Source of the DNA: Kiritimatiellia bacterium
GTDB lineage: Bacteria; Verrucomicrobiota; Kiritimatiellia; JAAZAB01
Reading direction: 5' to 3'
NCBI GenBank assembly: GCA_028718125.1
Contig: JAQUMN010000015.1
Span: 21,640-85,639 of the forward strand
Length of the DNA stretch: 64,000 nt
Shown here in pieces: positions 53,354 to 64,000 of the stretch. The notes under the pieces are model-generated. The model searched no databases. It worked only from the letters and a program-made list of their open reading frames with translations, and was not told where the DNA came from. The position numbers and the translations under genes were made by a program. Position 1 is the first letter of the stretch. Each line of letters starts with the position of its first letter.

Positions 53354-54341
53354 ACCCCCGGGCGGGATTTCGATCCAGACACCAATCTTGGTTCCCTCAT
53401 TCTCCAGCAAAGGATTCAAAGTCAAACAAAATGGGATTTCAGAGGTAAAAGATATTTTCGTCAATACGGCAGAATTTCTCACAGAAACCATGTTGGTCAG
53501 CGCGTATGATATCTTCTATCGTCACATTCTATCCCCGCACAAATTTCCATGTGTGCCCGCCCTGACATTTGTCGATAGCGGGGGTTACGAGACAAATGCT
53601 GATCATGATTACTGCACCGTATATCATTTTCATAACAAGCCTCGTCCATGGGAACTGAAGCATCTTCAGAATATTCTTGATTCCTGGCCTGAACGCATCC
53701 CTGCAGTCTTTATAAATTTCGATAAGAGTAGCGCGGGAAAGAGCCTTCCTAAACAAATCGCACTTGCGCGAGGGCTCTTTGCTAACTACCCAAAACAAAT
53801 GCACAATTTTCTTTTAAAACCCTCCTGGCAATCAAAAGGAAATCTCTTGCCCATTATCAATGCGCTTCCGACCTGCATCACTGAAATTGCAGACTTTCAT
53901 ATACTCGGAGTCACGGAAAAGGAACTGGGTAATACGCCTCTTGACCGCATGGTTGCAATCGCTACCTTGCGACGCCATATGGATACCGCGAATATCCGCG
54001 CTCCAATTCAGGTGTTTGGCGCACTGGACCCACTTTCCGCATGCCTATATTTTCTTGCAGGAGCAGAGATATTTGATGGTCTGTCTTGGCTTCGGTTCTC
54101 CTATACCGACGGCTACTGCACGTATATGCAGAACTATGGCATTCTGCACATCGGTCTTGATCAAAACGACGATTATGTCCGCGCCAAGACATTCTCTGAT
54201 AACTACACCTTTTTGAGGGATCTTCAGCTAAAGATGCGAACCTTTGCTACGACTAAGGATTATAGCGCTCTACCGTACCATTCGGGTTTTTTGCGTCAAG
54301 CGTCGGATGCGTTATCAGGAAGGCTCAATGGAGGTGTCTAA
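53328..54341 (+). CDS. cap10: Type IV CBASS tRNA-guanine transglycosylase-like enzyme (Cap10)
   Basis: A 337-residue TGT-fold protein. Asp83 in TFVDSGGYETN corresponds to the base-binding Asp of TGT (DSGGY/F motif). Asp250 in AEIFDGLSWLRF corresponds to the nucleophile Asp (FDCVxPTR in TGT). ILGVTEKELGNTPLDRMVAI keeps the family look. The C-x-C-x2-C...H zinc site expected after the nucleophile is not found, and tRNA-contacting basic residues near it are few. The start overlaps Cap9, and the stop overlaps the cyclase ATG (TAATG). This fits a role on a protein partner rather than tRNA (inference). Confidence 0.82.
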   Translation: MLARSTTIRPPGGISIQTPILVPSFSSKGFKVKQNGISEVKDIFVNTAEFLTETMLVSAYDIFYRHILSPHKFPCVPALTFVDSGGYETNADHDYCTVYHFHNKPRPWELKHLQNILDSWPERIPAVFINFDKSSAGKSLPKQIALARGLFANYPKQMHNFLLKPSWQSKGNLLPIINALPTCITEIADFHILGVTEKELGNTPLDRMVAIATLRRHMDTANIRAPIQVFGALDPLSACLYFLAGAEIFDGLSWLRFSYTDGYCTYMQNYGILHIGLDQNDDYVRAKTFSDNYTFLRDLQLKMRTFATTKDYSALPYHSGFLRQASDALSGRLNGGV

Positions 54342-55264
54342 TGGGTTCATCAGGGGGATTCTTCTCTAGTGGTATTGGTCCATCTAATCTTAGGCGGCAA
54401 GTCCAACAGGCCAACGATCTGAACCGGAGCGATGAATTCGTATCAAATATTGCGGCCATCTTAGATAGCTACCTTGCGAACGCGAACAAACGCGATTCGA
54501 CCGCGTTAACCAAGCATGTTCAGGAAATCATCGACGCTTTGGAAAAAGATATTGAGGGCTCAGTGAGCCTTCTCTTTGGCGGCTCCTTGGCAAAAAGCAC
54601 ATATGTCAATGGTTTGAGCGACGTTGATGCGCTTGTCTTTATCAATCGTTCGGAGTTAATCGACAAATCTCCCTCCGATGTTCAGACCTATTTTGCGAAA
54701 TGCCTTCGCCAACGATTCCAGAACACAGAAATCCATCAAGGCAGTATGGCTGTGACCGTGATCTTTAATGACATGGAGGTTCAACTTCTCCCCGCCATCC
54801 GAACAAAGACCGGTCTGCGATTATCTCTCGCTGATGGCTCCGCTTGGTCTGATGTCGTTCGTCCTGATAAATTCGCGTCCAAGTTGACAGACACCAATCA
54901 GCATTGCTCCGGCAAACTTGTCCCAACGGTAAAACTGGCCAAATTAATACTCGCAAAGCTGCCCGAGAATCATCAACTTACAGGTTATCATATCGAGTCG
55001 CTCGCCGTACGTATTTTCGACGAATATGCTGGGCCCTTTACAACAAAGGCCATGTTGAGGCGTTTTTTCATTGAAGCCCCAAATCATCTGCTTTCAAGAA
55101 TCGGCGACTCTACGGGTCAATCATTCCACGTCGACGACTACCTAGGGTCGGCAAGAAGTCTAAAAAGACGCATCGTCGCAGATACCATTGCACGAATCGG
55201 ACGAACTATCCAGAATGCTGATGCCGCCTGTTCTGTGAATCAATGGCGAGACGTATTGGAGTAG
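54341..55264 (+). CDS. cdn: Type IV CBASS CD-NTase (cyclic oligonucleotide synthase)
   Basis: A 307-residue nucleotidyltransferase of the cGAS/DncV-like superfamily. GGSLAKSTYVNGLSDVDALV holds the G-S motif (Ser82) and the metal-binding Asp94 and Asp96. The third acidic position, NDMEVQLLPA, has Glu146 and Gln148 where many enzymes show Asp. LVPTVKLAKLILAKLP and the C-terminal helical half (FHVDDYLGSARSLKRRIV) match OAS1-like C-terminal helices. The N-terminus is MGSSGGFFSSG, glycine-rich and flexible. The enzyme would make a second messenger on phage infection that triggers the two-TM effector. Confidence 0.9.
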   Translation: MGSSGGFFSSGIGPSNLRRQVQQANDLNRSDEFVSNIAAILDSYLANANKRDSTALTKHVQEIIDALEKDIEGSVSLLFGGSLAKSTYVNGLSDVDALVFINRSELIDKSPSDVQTYFAKCLRQRFQNTEIHQGSMAVTVIFNDMEVQLLPAIRTKTGLRLSLADGSAWSDVVRPDKFASKLTDTNQHCSGKLVPTVKLAKLILAKLPENHQLTGYHIESLAVRIFDEYAGPFTTKAMLRRFFIEAPNHLLSRIGDSTGQSFHVDDYLGSARSLKRRIVADTIARIGRTIQNADAACSVNQWRDVLE

Positions 55265-55268
55265 TGTC

Positions 55269-55862
55269 ATGCAATGTGCTTGCGACGAGATACAAAGGCA
55301 ATACCGTGTTATCGATCAGACACTTACGATGTATTCTGTTCTCCGGGATCGTTACTCGCGACTTGCCCTTATAATCATTCTTGGTGTGCTCGCTGCGTCA
55401 GTATTTCTATGCGCCTTTACATTCACTCCTGATGACATTCTTCGTCTGTTGGGCGTTTCTGAGCCCATTGCTAGGCTCGCATTGGCACTTCTGTCAGCAT
55501 TTGTCTTCTTTCTATCGATTGCTAATCTCTGTCTTGGCTGGAGTGATAAATCGGCTCAGTTTGGTCAGGCTGCGGAATCCGTTTATCGTCTCAAAACGAT
55601 ATATCGATCTATCCTGATAAAAAACGCTGATCCAACCTTTGATGCTCTTTTACAACTTCATGAAGAATATAAGAAGGGCATGGAAGGCCTGCCTCGCATT
55701 CCGGATTCAGAATTTCTTAGGCTCAAGGCGTACCATCTCCGGAAAGTAGAGATCAGCAAGATGATCAGCTTGAGACCGGGGTATCCAGTATGGGTTCTCC
55801 GGGCAATATTGCTCATCCGCGGTCGATTTAAGGACACTACTAAGGAGGCAGAACGTCAGTGA
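55269..55862 (+). CDS. Two-TM CBASS effector, SLATT-like
   Basis: A 197-residue protein with two membrane helices (about 34-54, LALIIILGVLAASVFLCAF; about 68-91, ARLALALLSAFVFFLS) joined by a short loop, a helical N-terminus and a long helical cytoplasmic C-terminus (about 92-197). The layout equals SLATT-type pore-forming effectors, which open the membrane when a CD-NTase product is sensed. It starts 4 bases after the cyclase stop. SLATT assignment rests on topology and context, not on a diagnostic motif. Confidence 0.75.
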   Translation: MQCACDEIQRQYRVIDQTLTMYSVLRDRYSRLALIIILGVLAASVFLCAFTFTPDDILRLLGVSEPIARLALALLSAFVFFLSIANLCLGWSDKSAQFGQAAESVYRLKTIYRSILIKNADPTFDALLQLHEEYKKGMEGLPRIPDSEFLRLKAYHLRKVEISKMISLRPGYPVWVLRAILLIRGRFKDTTKEAERQ

Positions 55863-56518
55863 ACACACAAGATAATCTCCAGTCCTTTGACAAGCATACG
55901 CTCCACATCGCTACTGCATACATGACAGCTAAAGAAACCGTAATAGAACAAGGCTATGCTGATGAAATCGACTGGCAAGACTGTCTTGATTTTAATGATA
56001 TTACGGAATGTTTTTTCCTTCGGGAGAGTGCTTGGGTCATCCTTTCTGCCGGGATGAATGAACGTGTAATAAAAAATAAATTTCTTGCGATCTCATCAGC
56101 TTTTTGTAACTGGGAATCGGCAGCAATAATAGTTAAAAACAGTTTGCGTTGTCGCCAAGTAGCCCTCGCAATCTTCGGCAACATCAAGAAGGTCGACGCA
56201 ATTCTCGACACCGCCCGCATTCTTAAAGAACGCGGGTTTCAAACAGTAAAGACCGAGATACTTGAATATGGCGTAGACTCCATTCGCCAATTTCCGTATA
56301 TGGGGCCAGCTACATCCTTTCATTTGGCGAAAAACTTGGGCCTACCCCTGGCAAAACCTGACAGGCATCTTGTCCGTGTTGCACGAAAAACTGGCTTTCC
56401 ATCACCTGCCGTGATGTGTGATCGCATTTCACAGGTTGTCGGCGACAAGGTTCCTGTCATTGACCTTGTCATCTGGCGATATGCAACCATCAACAGACAG
56501 TATCTCAATCTCTTTTAA
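55859..56518 (+). CDS. cap11: Type IV CBASS OGG-like HhH glycosylase (Cap11)
   Basis: A 219-residue HhH-GPD-fold protein starting at GTG, overlapping the effector stop by 4 bases. The helix-hairpin-helix and catalytic region reads FPYMGPATSFHLAKNLGL, LAKPDRHLVRVARKTG. The conserved catalytic Asp is Asp168 (PDRHL). The Schiff-base Lys of OGG1-type enzymes (GxGxKxA) is replaced: Ala151 stands there. A glycosylase-only mode or a binding role is likely. It completes the type IV gene set. Confidence 0.82.
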   Translation: MNTQDNLQSFDKHTLHIATAYMTAKETVIEQGYADEIDWQDCLDFNDITECFFLRESAWVILSAGMNERVIKNKFLAISSAFCNWESAAIIVKNSLRCRQVALAIFGNIKKVDAILDTARILKERGFQTVKTEILEYGVDSIRQFPYMGPATSFHLAKNLGLPLAKPDRHLVRVARKTGFPSPAVMCDRISQVVGDKVPVIDLVIWRYATINRQYLNLF

Positions 56519-56576
56519 CTTGCAAAGGGCAGTCCGTGGTTTGTAGAGTTTGGACGTCATTCACCAGCCATTCATG

Positions 56577-56698
56577 AGTCCCGAGAGTCAGTCCTACGCA
56601 TAGCGAATAAGTCTATTTCCGGAACTGCGCACTCAGATTGGTGTCCCGATGCTTCACCTCGCGGGGCCAGCTTCGCATCGGCCACCAGGCCACGCGCA
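56577..56698. repeat. Left copy of a ~120-bp direct repeat
   Basis: 122 bases that match 58407-58527 with only about eight differences and one indel; the central 46 bases from TAGCGAATAAGTC are identical. Read on the minus strand, both copies end a protein with DTNLSAQFRK and a stop. In this copy a one-base indel shifts the frame upstream. It lies in the 236-base gap after the CBASS operon. Confidence 0.8.
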
Positions 56699-56754
56699 GG
56701 TTGGCAAAACCCAACCCAGCGAAAGAATCGGCGCTGCCATATTCGACCGTGGAT

Positions 56755-57771
56755 TCACGGACCATGAGCTCGCGAAGATTCATGATTCTCAATGCGTTTG
56801 ATCTCCCGGTCGAAGTCTGAGATATATTCCGCGTCCTGCCGCTGGCGGTACACCTCGAATGCCCCCTCGGCTTTGAGCTTGGCCTCCAGCGCGCTCACTT
56901 TGCCCTTGTCTTGCAGAATCGGATAGTTCGACAATTCCAAAAAGCTGTTCAAGAAACCCACCCAATCGGCCATCTTCATCAGGATGCCCCGCTCGGCCCG
57001 ATTCTCCGCCAGATCGAGGTAGGCGGATACAATCCGGTTCAGCTCCTTCACATGGGCCTCGTTCAGGTAGTTCTTTGCCACTGTGACATCGGACTTTAGA
57101 ATCTTCCCGTGTGGCGCATGTTTCCAGGTTGTCAGGCCCAAGTAAATCTTGGCCGCATCGGCGGAAGCGTAGATCAGTTCCGCTGCCGTCTGGCCGGTAA
57201 TGGCCCAATGCAGCTTGTTCTGCACGGTGGCGAAGAACTCCTGGGTCACCGGTGCATCTGCGCTGTAATCCACCGACAGGGCGTAGATATCCGTGATCTT
57301 CTGGTAAAAGCGACGTTCACTGGCCCGAATCTCGCGGATGCGCTCCAGCAGTTCGTCGAAGTAATCCTTGCCAAAGACCTGTTTGCCCTGTTTCAGCCGT
57401 TCGTCATCCAGCACGAAGCCCTTGATGATGAACTCCTTAAGCGTCTTCGTAGCCCAGATGCGGAATTGCGTAGCCTGGTAACTGTTGACCCGGTAACCCA
57501 CGGCGATAATGGCGTCGAGGTTGTAAAAACCGGTCTGGTAACTTTTTCCGTCGGCGGCAGTTGTTTCCAAAATGGAAATAACTGATTTCTCCGCCAACTC
57601 TCCCGACTCGAAAATATTCTTCAGGTGCTTGTTGATGGCAGGCACCTTGACGCCAAACAGCTCGGCCAGAGCCTTTTGTGTCAGCCAGACCGTCTCATCT
57701 TTGAAGCAAACCTCCACCTTCACCGCCCCGTCCGGCGCGGAATATAGAAGAAATTGATTCTGGTCGTTCAT
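56755..57771 (-). CDS. RhuM-family protein
   Basis: A 338-residue protein of the RhuM (virulence RhuM) family, with the typical N-terminus VEVCFKDETVWLTQKALAEL and a DNA-binding-like KHLKNIFESGEL segment, then GYRVNSYQATQFRIWAT and KEFIIKGFVLDDERLKQGK, and the Fic/DOC-like helical C-terminal part. Such genes often lie in type I restriction operons between hsdM and hsdR or hsdS. Here it follows an HsdM remnant on the same strand, which fits. The biochemical role is unknown. Confidence 0.85.
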   Translation of the reverse strand: MNDQNQFLLYSAPDGAVKVEVCFKDETVWLTQKALAELFGVKVPAINKHLKNIFESGELAEKSVISILETTAADGKSYQTGFYNLDAIIAVGYRVNSYQATQFRIWATKTLKEFIIKGFVLDDERLKQGKQVFGKDYFDELLERIREIRASERRFYQKITDIYALSVDYSADAPVTQEFFATVQNKLHWAITGQTAAELIYASADAAKIYLGLTTWKHAPHGKILKSDVTVAKNYLNEAHVKELNRIVSAYLDLAENRAERGILMKMADWVGFLNSFLELSNYPILQDKGKVSALEAKLKAEGAFEVYRQRQDAEYISDFDREIKRIENHESSRAHGP

Positions 57772-57949
57772 GCAGGCATCCCCTTAAAATGAACTATTCG
57801 ATAACGCCGAATAGTTGCCCGCGCCTCCTCGGAAAAGGCCGGATTCAGCCACAGAATCGCATCGCGCAAGCAGCCCACCAGCAAGTTTTTGCTGCATGCA
57901 TCCCTCCGCCCGGGGGAGAATACCATGGCGACGGGTGGCTCCACCGCTA

Positions 57950-58159
57950 TCAGGGCGGTGATACCGCGCCCTGCTCCAACTCGATCTTCAGCGGCTCGCG
58001 GCGCGACTCGAACGAGTCGGAAACATACTTGAGAAAGAACAGCCCCAAGGCAACGTGCTTGTACTCGGCGGCATCCACCGTGCCGCGTAATTTATCCGCG
58101 GCAGCCCAGAGGGTGTCTTCAAATCCAATACCCGTATCGTTCGCTTCCGGTTTTGCCAC
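57950..58159 (-). pseudogene. HsdM N-terminal fragment
   Basis: A frame of about 69 codons from the GTG at 58159, which has GGAGG seven bases upstream (the ATG at 58180 includes this site). It encodes the start of a type I methylase: FEDTLWAAADKLRGTVDAAE, then YKHVALGLFFLKYVSDSFE. The gene stops after 70 residues; HsdM has about 500. It is a remnant of a type I restriction system. Confidence 0.75.
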
Positions 58160-58406
58160 GATTATTCCTCCATGGATCATTTGGGCCGCACGGAGTTCTT
58201 ATAATATAGATAAACAAGCCGTTTTGTCCAAACAGCTTGATATGGCCATTGCTTTCAGGCGCTTTGGCCCGGTACCACATTCAAGGCTATGCAACAAAGA
58301 AGAAGATTAACTTACGCAGGTTGCCTGTCAACGGAAAATCCTCGGATTTTGGATCTAACGGAAGTAACAGTTTAGCCCGTTTTGCTGAGCGAGTCCTGAG
58401 GGTCCA

Positions 58407-58527
58407 AGTCCCGAGGGTCAGTCCTACGAATAGCGAATAAGTCTATTTCCGGAACTGCGCACTCAGATTGGTGTCCAGACGCTTCACCACGCAGGCCAGC
58501 TTCGCATCGGCCACCAGGCCACGCGCA
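58407..58527. repeat. Right copy of the ~120-bp direct repeat
   Basis: See 56577-56698. In this copy the minus-strand frame runs intact to about 58682 (LTLEEFARGLVADAKLACVV, KRLDTNLSAQFRK, stop), so it may be the original. I do not recognise the protein. The stretch 58160-58777 otherwise holds no gene that I can support. Confidence 0.8.
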
Positions 58528-58777
58528 AATTCCTCCAACGTGAGATTCCCCTGCGCACGATGCGGCCGATTGGATGATATATCCATGCCGATACCATTCC
58601 ACCTGGGGATCAAATCTATTTTGGCGTTTTCCGCCGGTCGCGCGGGCCTTTCTATCAGGAAGACCAGGGCCAACCTTACCATATTAAATATCTGGGCGAA
58701 CCCGGAAATATGAATTGAATAACTCGTCTAACCATTGAAGATATGGCACTGTATGGACCATGCGGAAAGGGCTACGG

Positions 58778-59545
58778 ATGATTCATAATAAGCTGCTCAT
58801 GATAAGCCTGGCCTCGGTCATCCCATTTCTCGGGGCCTGCAACAGCATGAAGCTCATGTCCACCTATAAAGATGCCGGGTTTCTTGGCGATTATTCCAAC
58901 CTTCGGCCCGATCCTGACCATTGCGATGCGGCGATATGGATTAAACCGGGATTCAGCCTGAAGAATTATGACAAAATCCTCCTGGATAACATTATCGTCT
59001 GGTATAGGGACAAGTCCGATTACAAGGGGGTTGATGCATCCAGGCTCAAGATTCTTACCGATTATTTCCATGCGGCCATTACCCATGCGCTTGGCGCCGA
59101 TTACCCGGTTGTGACCGAACCCGGGCCGGGTGTCTTGAGGATTCGTGTCGCCATTACCGAAATGGTCCCTACCAAACCTTCCATGAGTGTCGTCGTCCTG
59201 GTCTTACCCTATGCAACGATAGCGGATCTTGCCGCAAGTATGACGACCCAGGGCGGGTTCGGCAGTTCCCCGTATGTCGGGGATGCCGCGATCGAGTCGG
59301 AGTTTCTGGATAGCGTAACAAGCGAACGGGTTGTGGCCTATGTGGACCGGCGCATCGGCAAAAAATACGATTACGATTTTCATCGCGGACCTGTGAAATT
59401 CGTTTCCCAGGCCGCCGTGTCCTATGTGGAAGCTTATACATTCTGGAGCTATACAAAGGAAGCCTTCGATTACTGGGCCCGGGAATTGAGAACGCGCCTT
59501 GATAAGGCGCATGGGAAAGCCCCCGTAAAGAAAAAATGGTGGTAA
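58778..59545 (+). CDS. DUF3313-like lipoprotein
   Basis: About 255 residues from the ATG at 58778, preceded by GAAAGG; the ATG at 58760 would add six residues. The lipobox is LGAC (Cys21). The mature part is beta/alpha and resembles DUF3313 outer-membrane lipoproteins (RPDPDHCDAAIWIKPGF; ADYPVVTEPGPGVLRIRVAI; an alanine/serine-rich ATIADLAASM region). The tail PVKKKWW is basic. Its target is unknown; it is a single gene between the defence island and the rRNA operon. Confidence 0.75.
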   Translation: MIHNKLLMISLASVIPFLGACNSMKLMSTYKDAGFLGDYSNLRPDPDHCDAAIWIKPGFSLKNYDKILLDNIIVWYRDKSDYKGVDASRLKILTDYFHAAITHALGADYPVVTEPGPGVLRIRVAITEMVPTKPSMSVVVLVLPYATIADLAASMTTQGGFGSSPYVGDAAIESEFLDSVTSERVVAYVDRRIGKKYDYDFHRGPVKFVSQAAVSYVEAYTFWSYTKEAFDYWARELRTRLDKAHGKAPVKKKWW

Positions 59546-59639
59546 ATATCCTTGTGCAGGGAATGGGCTGTTGGCCAGCCCACTCATCGAAGACGAGTTC
59601 AAGGATCTGCTTCGGCAGGCCGATCATGGTCGCCCCCTG

Positions 59640-59690
59640 AGGCTTCAAAAACAAAAAGGCGCCCCCGATTCGACATCGGAGACGCCTTTT
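59640..59690 (-). terminator. Terminator of the rRNA operon
   Basis: On the minus strand AAAAGGCGTCTCCGAT and ATCGGGGGCGCCTTTTT form a long stem with a T-run. It follows the 5S gene by about 10 bases. Confidence 0.85.
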
Positions 59691-59699
59691 CGAAAAAAT

Positions 59700-59813
59700 C
59701 CCGGCAACGTGCTACTCTCCCGTGGCCTACACCACAGTACCATCGCCGCAGGGGCCCTTAACGGTCGTGTTCGGAATGGGAACGCGTGTTACCTCCCCGC
59801 TATGATCACCGGG
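59700..59813 (-). rRNA. rrf: 5S ribosomal RNA
   Basis: About 114 bases with the conserved 5S core (CCCATTCCGAACACG; GGGAGAGTAG) and complementary ends (TCCCGGTGAT / CGTTGCCGGGA). Ends are set by the terminal stem and may be off by a few bases. Confidence 0.92.
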
Positions 59814-59884
59814 AAAAAAAGCCAATTGCATAGAGGTTGAACAAGGATTCACCTATTCGCACTCGAGTGGCGAGATAGGCAAAA

Positions 59885-62861
<2,977 letters not shown>

Positions 62862-63052
62862 TACATTTGCCTGGTCTCGCCTACCCGAGCACAAGTAGAT
62901 TGTACTTGTTTTACCCTCTATGCAATTGTCAAAGAACAACGCCCCTTTACGGAGCTAAAAAATCGGCACATCCGATCCGCCCCCGCGGGATATTCGGACG
63001 AATAAAATCGAATCCAAAACGTCAAACGCAAATCCAAAATCTCAAATTCTTA
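62862..63052. other. Spacer between tRNA-Ile and 23S
   Basis: No gene. It contains AAATCC-type array units (63005-63050) of the dispersed intergenic family. Confidence 0.5.
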
Positions 63053-63129
63053 TGGTGGGCGTGCCTGGAGTCGAACCAGGGACCTCGTCCTTATCAGGGA
63101 CGCGCTCTAACCAACTGAGCTACACGCCC
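63053..63129 (-). tRNA. tRNA-Ile (GAT)
   Basis: A 77-base gene with encoded CCA. It starts GGGCGTGTAGCTCAG, has anticodon GAT in the loop CTGATAA, and a normal T arm (GGTTCGACTCC). Position in the 16S-23S spacer is standard. Confidence 0.96.
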
Positions 63130-63220
63130 CCGATCCACGGCCAATTTATGATTTATGATTTTTGATTTCTGATTTACCGCTCTGATTGAAAAACCAGCAA
63201 TCATATGTCATCAATTCAGC

Positions 63221-63296
63221 TGGTGGAGGCAACCGGGCTTGAACCGGCGACCCCGAGCTTGCAAAGCTCGTGCTCTGCCAACTGAGCTATGCCCCC
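63221..63296 (-). tRNA. tRNA-Ala (TGC)
   Basis: A 76-base gene with encoded CCA. It starts GGGGGCATAGCTCAG, has anticodon TGC in the loop TTTGCAA, and T arm GGTTCAAGCCC. It lies between 16S and tRNA-Ile; the 91 bases between the two tRNAs (63130-63220) again contain GATTT units. Confidence 0.96.

Positions 63297-64000
<704 letters not shown>

Overview
The window looks like a chromosomal piece of a GC-rich Gram-negative bacterium, probably from the PVC superphylum (Kiritimatiellota, Lentisphaerota or Verrucomicrobiota). This rests on gene content only: multidomain secreted carbohydrate-active proteins, repeated uroporphyrinogen-decarboxylase-like methyltransferases, a Gld-type ABC exporter joined to a MoxR/Bat locus, an NtrC-type two-component pair, and an rRNA operon ordered 16S, tRNA-Ile, tRNA-Ala, 23S, 5S on the minus strand. 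The 16S 3' part (63588-64000) would settle the placement.

Layout. 1-8.8 kb: a large secreted ThuA/HEAT/glycosidase-like protein, an alpha/alpha-toroid protein, an isochorismatase-family hydrolase and small membrane proteins. 8.9-14.6 kb (minus strand): an IS4 transposase remnant, an SGNH hydrolase with a creatininase-family protein, and electron-transfer flavoprotein subunits (the alpha subunit carries a ferredoxin domain). 14.9-19.3 kb: a sensor kinase, its sigma-54 response regulator, and a membrane-anchored Hsp20-like protein behind a good sigma-54 promoter and a palindrome that may be the regulator's binding site. 19.4-35.1 kb: one long plus-strand locus with GldA/F/G-like exporter, DUF4340, MoxR, DUF58, BatD-like, BatA, a BatB-BatC fusion and a BatD-BatE fusion. 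35.3-37.3 kb: decayed genes (a ceramidase-like pseudogene and a truncated MttB) around a secreted protein. 37.6-40.3 kb: a soluble NqrF-like reductase, a cysteine-rich secreted protein and a thioredoxin. 40.4-48.3 kb: a sugar-catabolic cluster (SDR, LsrF-like aldolase, AraC regulator, two UroD-family proteins, GH95 glycosidase). 48.4-51.0 kb: a deoxyhypusine-synthase-like protein, an RRM protein and a pseudouridine synthase. 51.1-58.7 kb: a defence island. 58.8-64 kb: a DUF3313 lipoprotein and the rRNA operon.

The most notable system is a compact five-gene operon at 52769-56518: QueC-like PP-loop enzyme, TGT-like enzyme, CD-NTase, two-TM protein and OGG-like HhH glycosylase. This is the composition of type IV CBASS, a rare and little-characterised anti-phage class. 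Its genes overlap or nearly touch, and the region is visibly richer in A/T than its neighbours. The cyclase begins Met-Gly-Ser-Ser-Gly-Gly, and the TGT-like partner keeps the base-binding and nucleophile aspartates but shows no zinc-cysteine cluster. Both fit protein modification better than tRNA modification. Around it lie a PD-(D/E)XK-like protein, a GIY-YIG/RAMA protein, a RhuM-family protein, an HsdM remnant and a 120-bp direct repeat.

The window also has an unusual load of dispersed intergenic repeats: AAATC/GATTT arrays, GC-rich paired hairpins and GACGGACGCC-type arrays. At least two appear to have become coding sequence (the Bat fusion linker at 30392-30452 and the DUF4340 tail at about 24735-24889).
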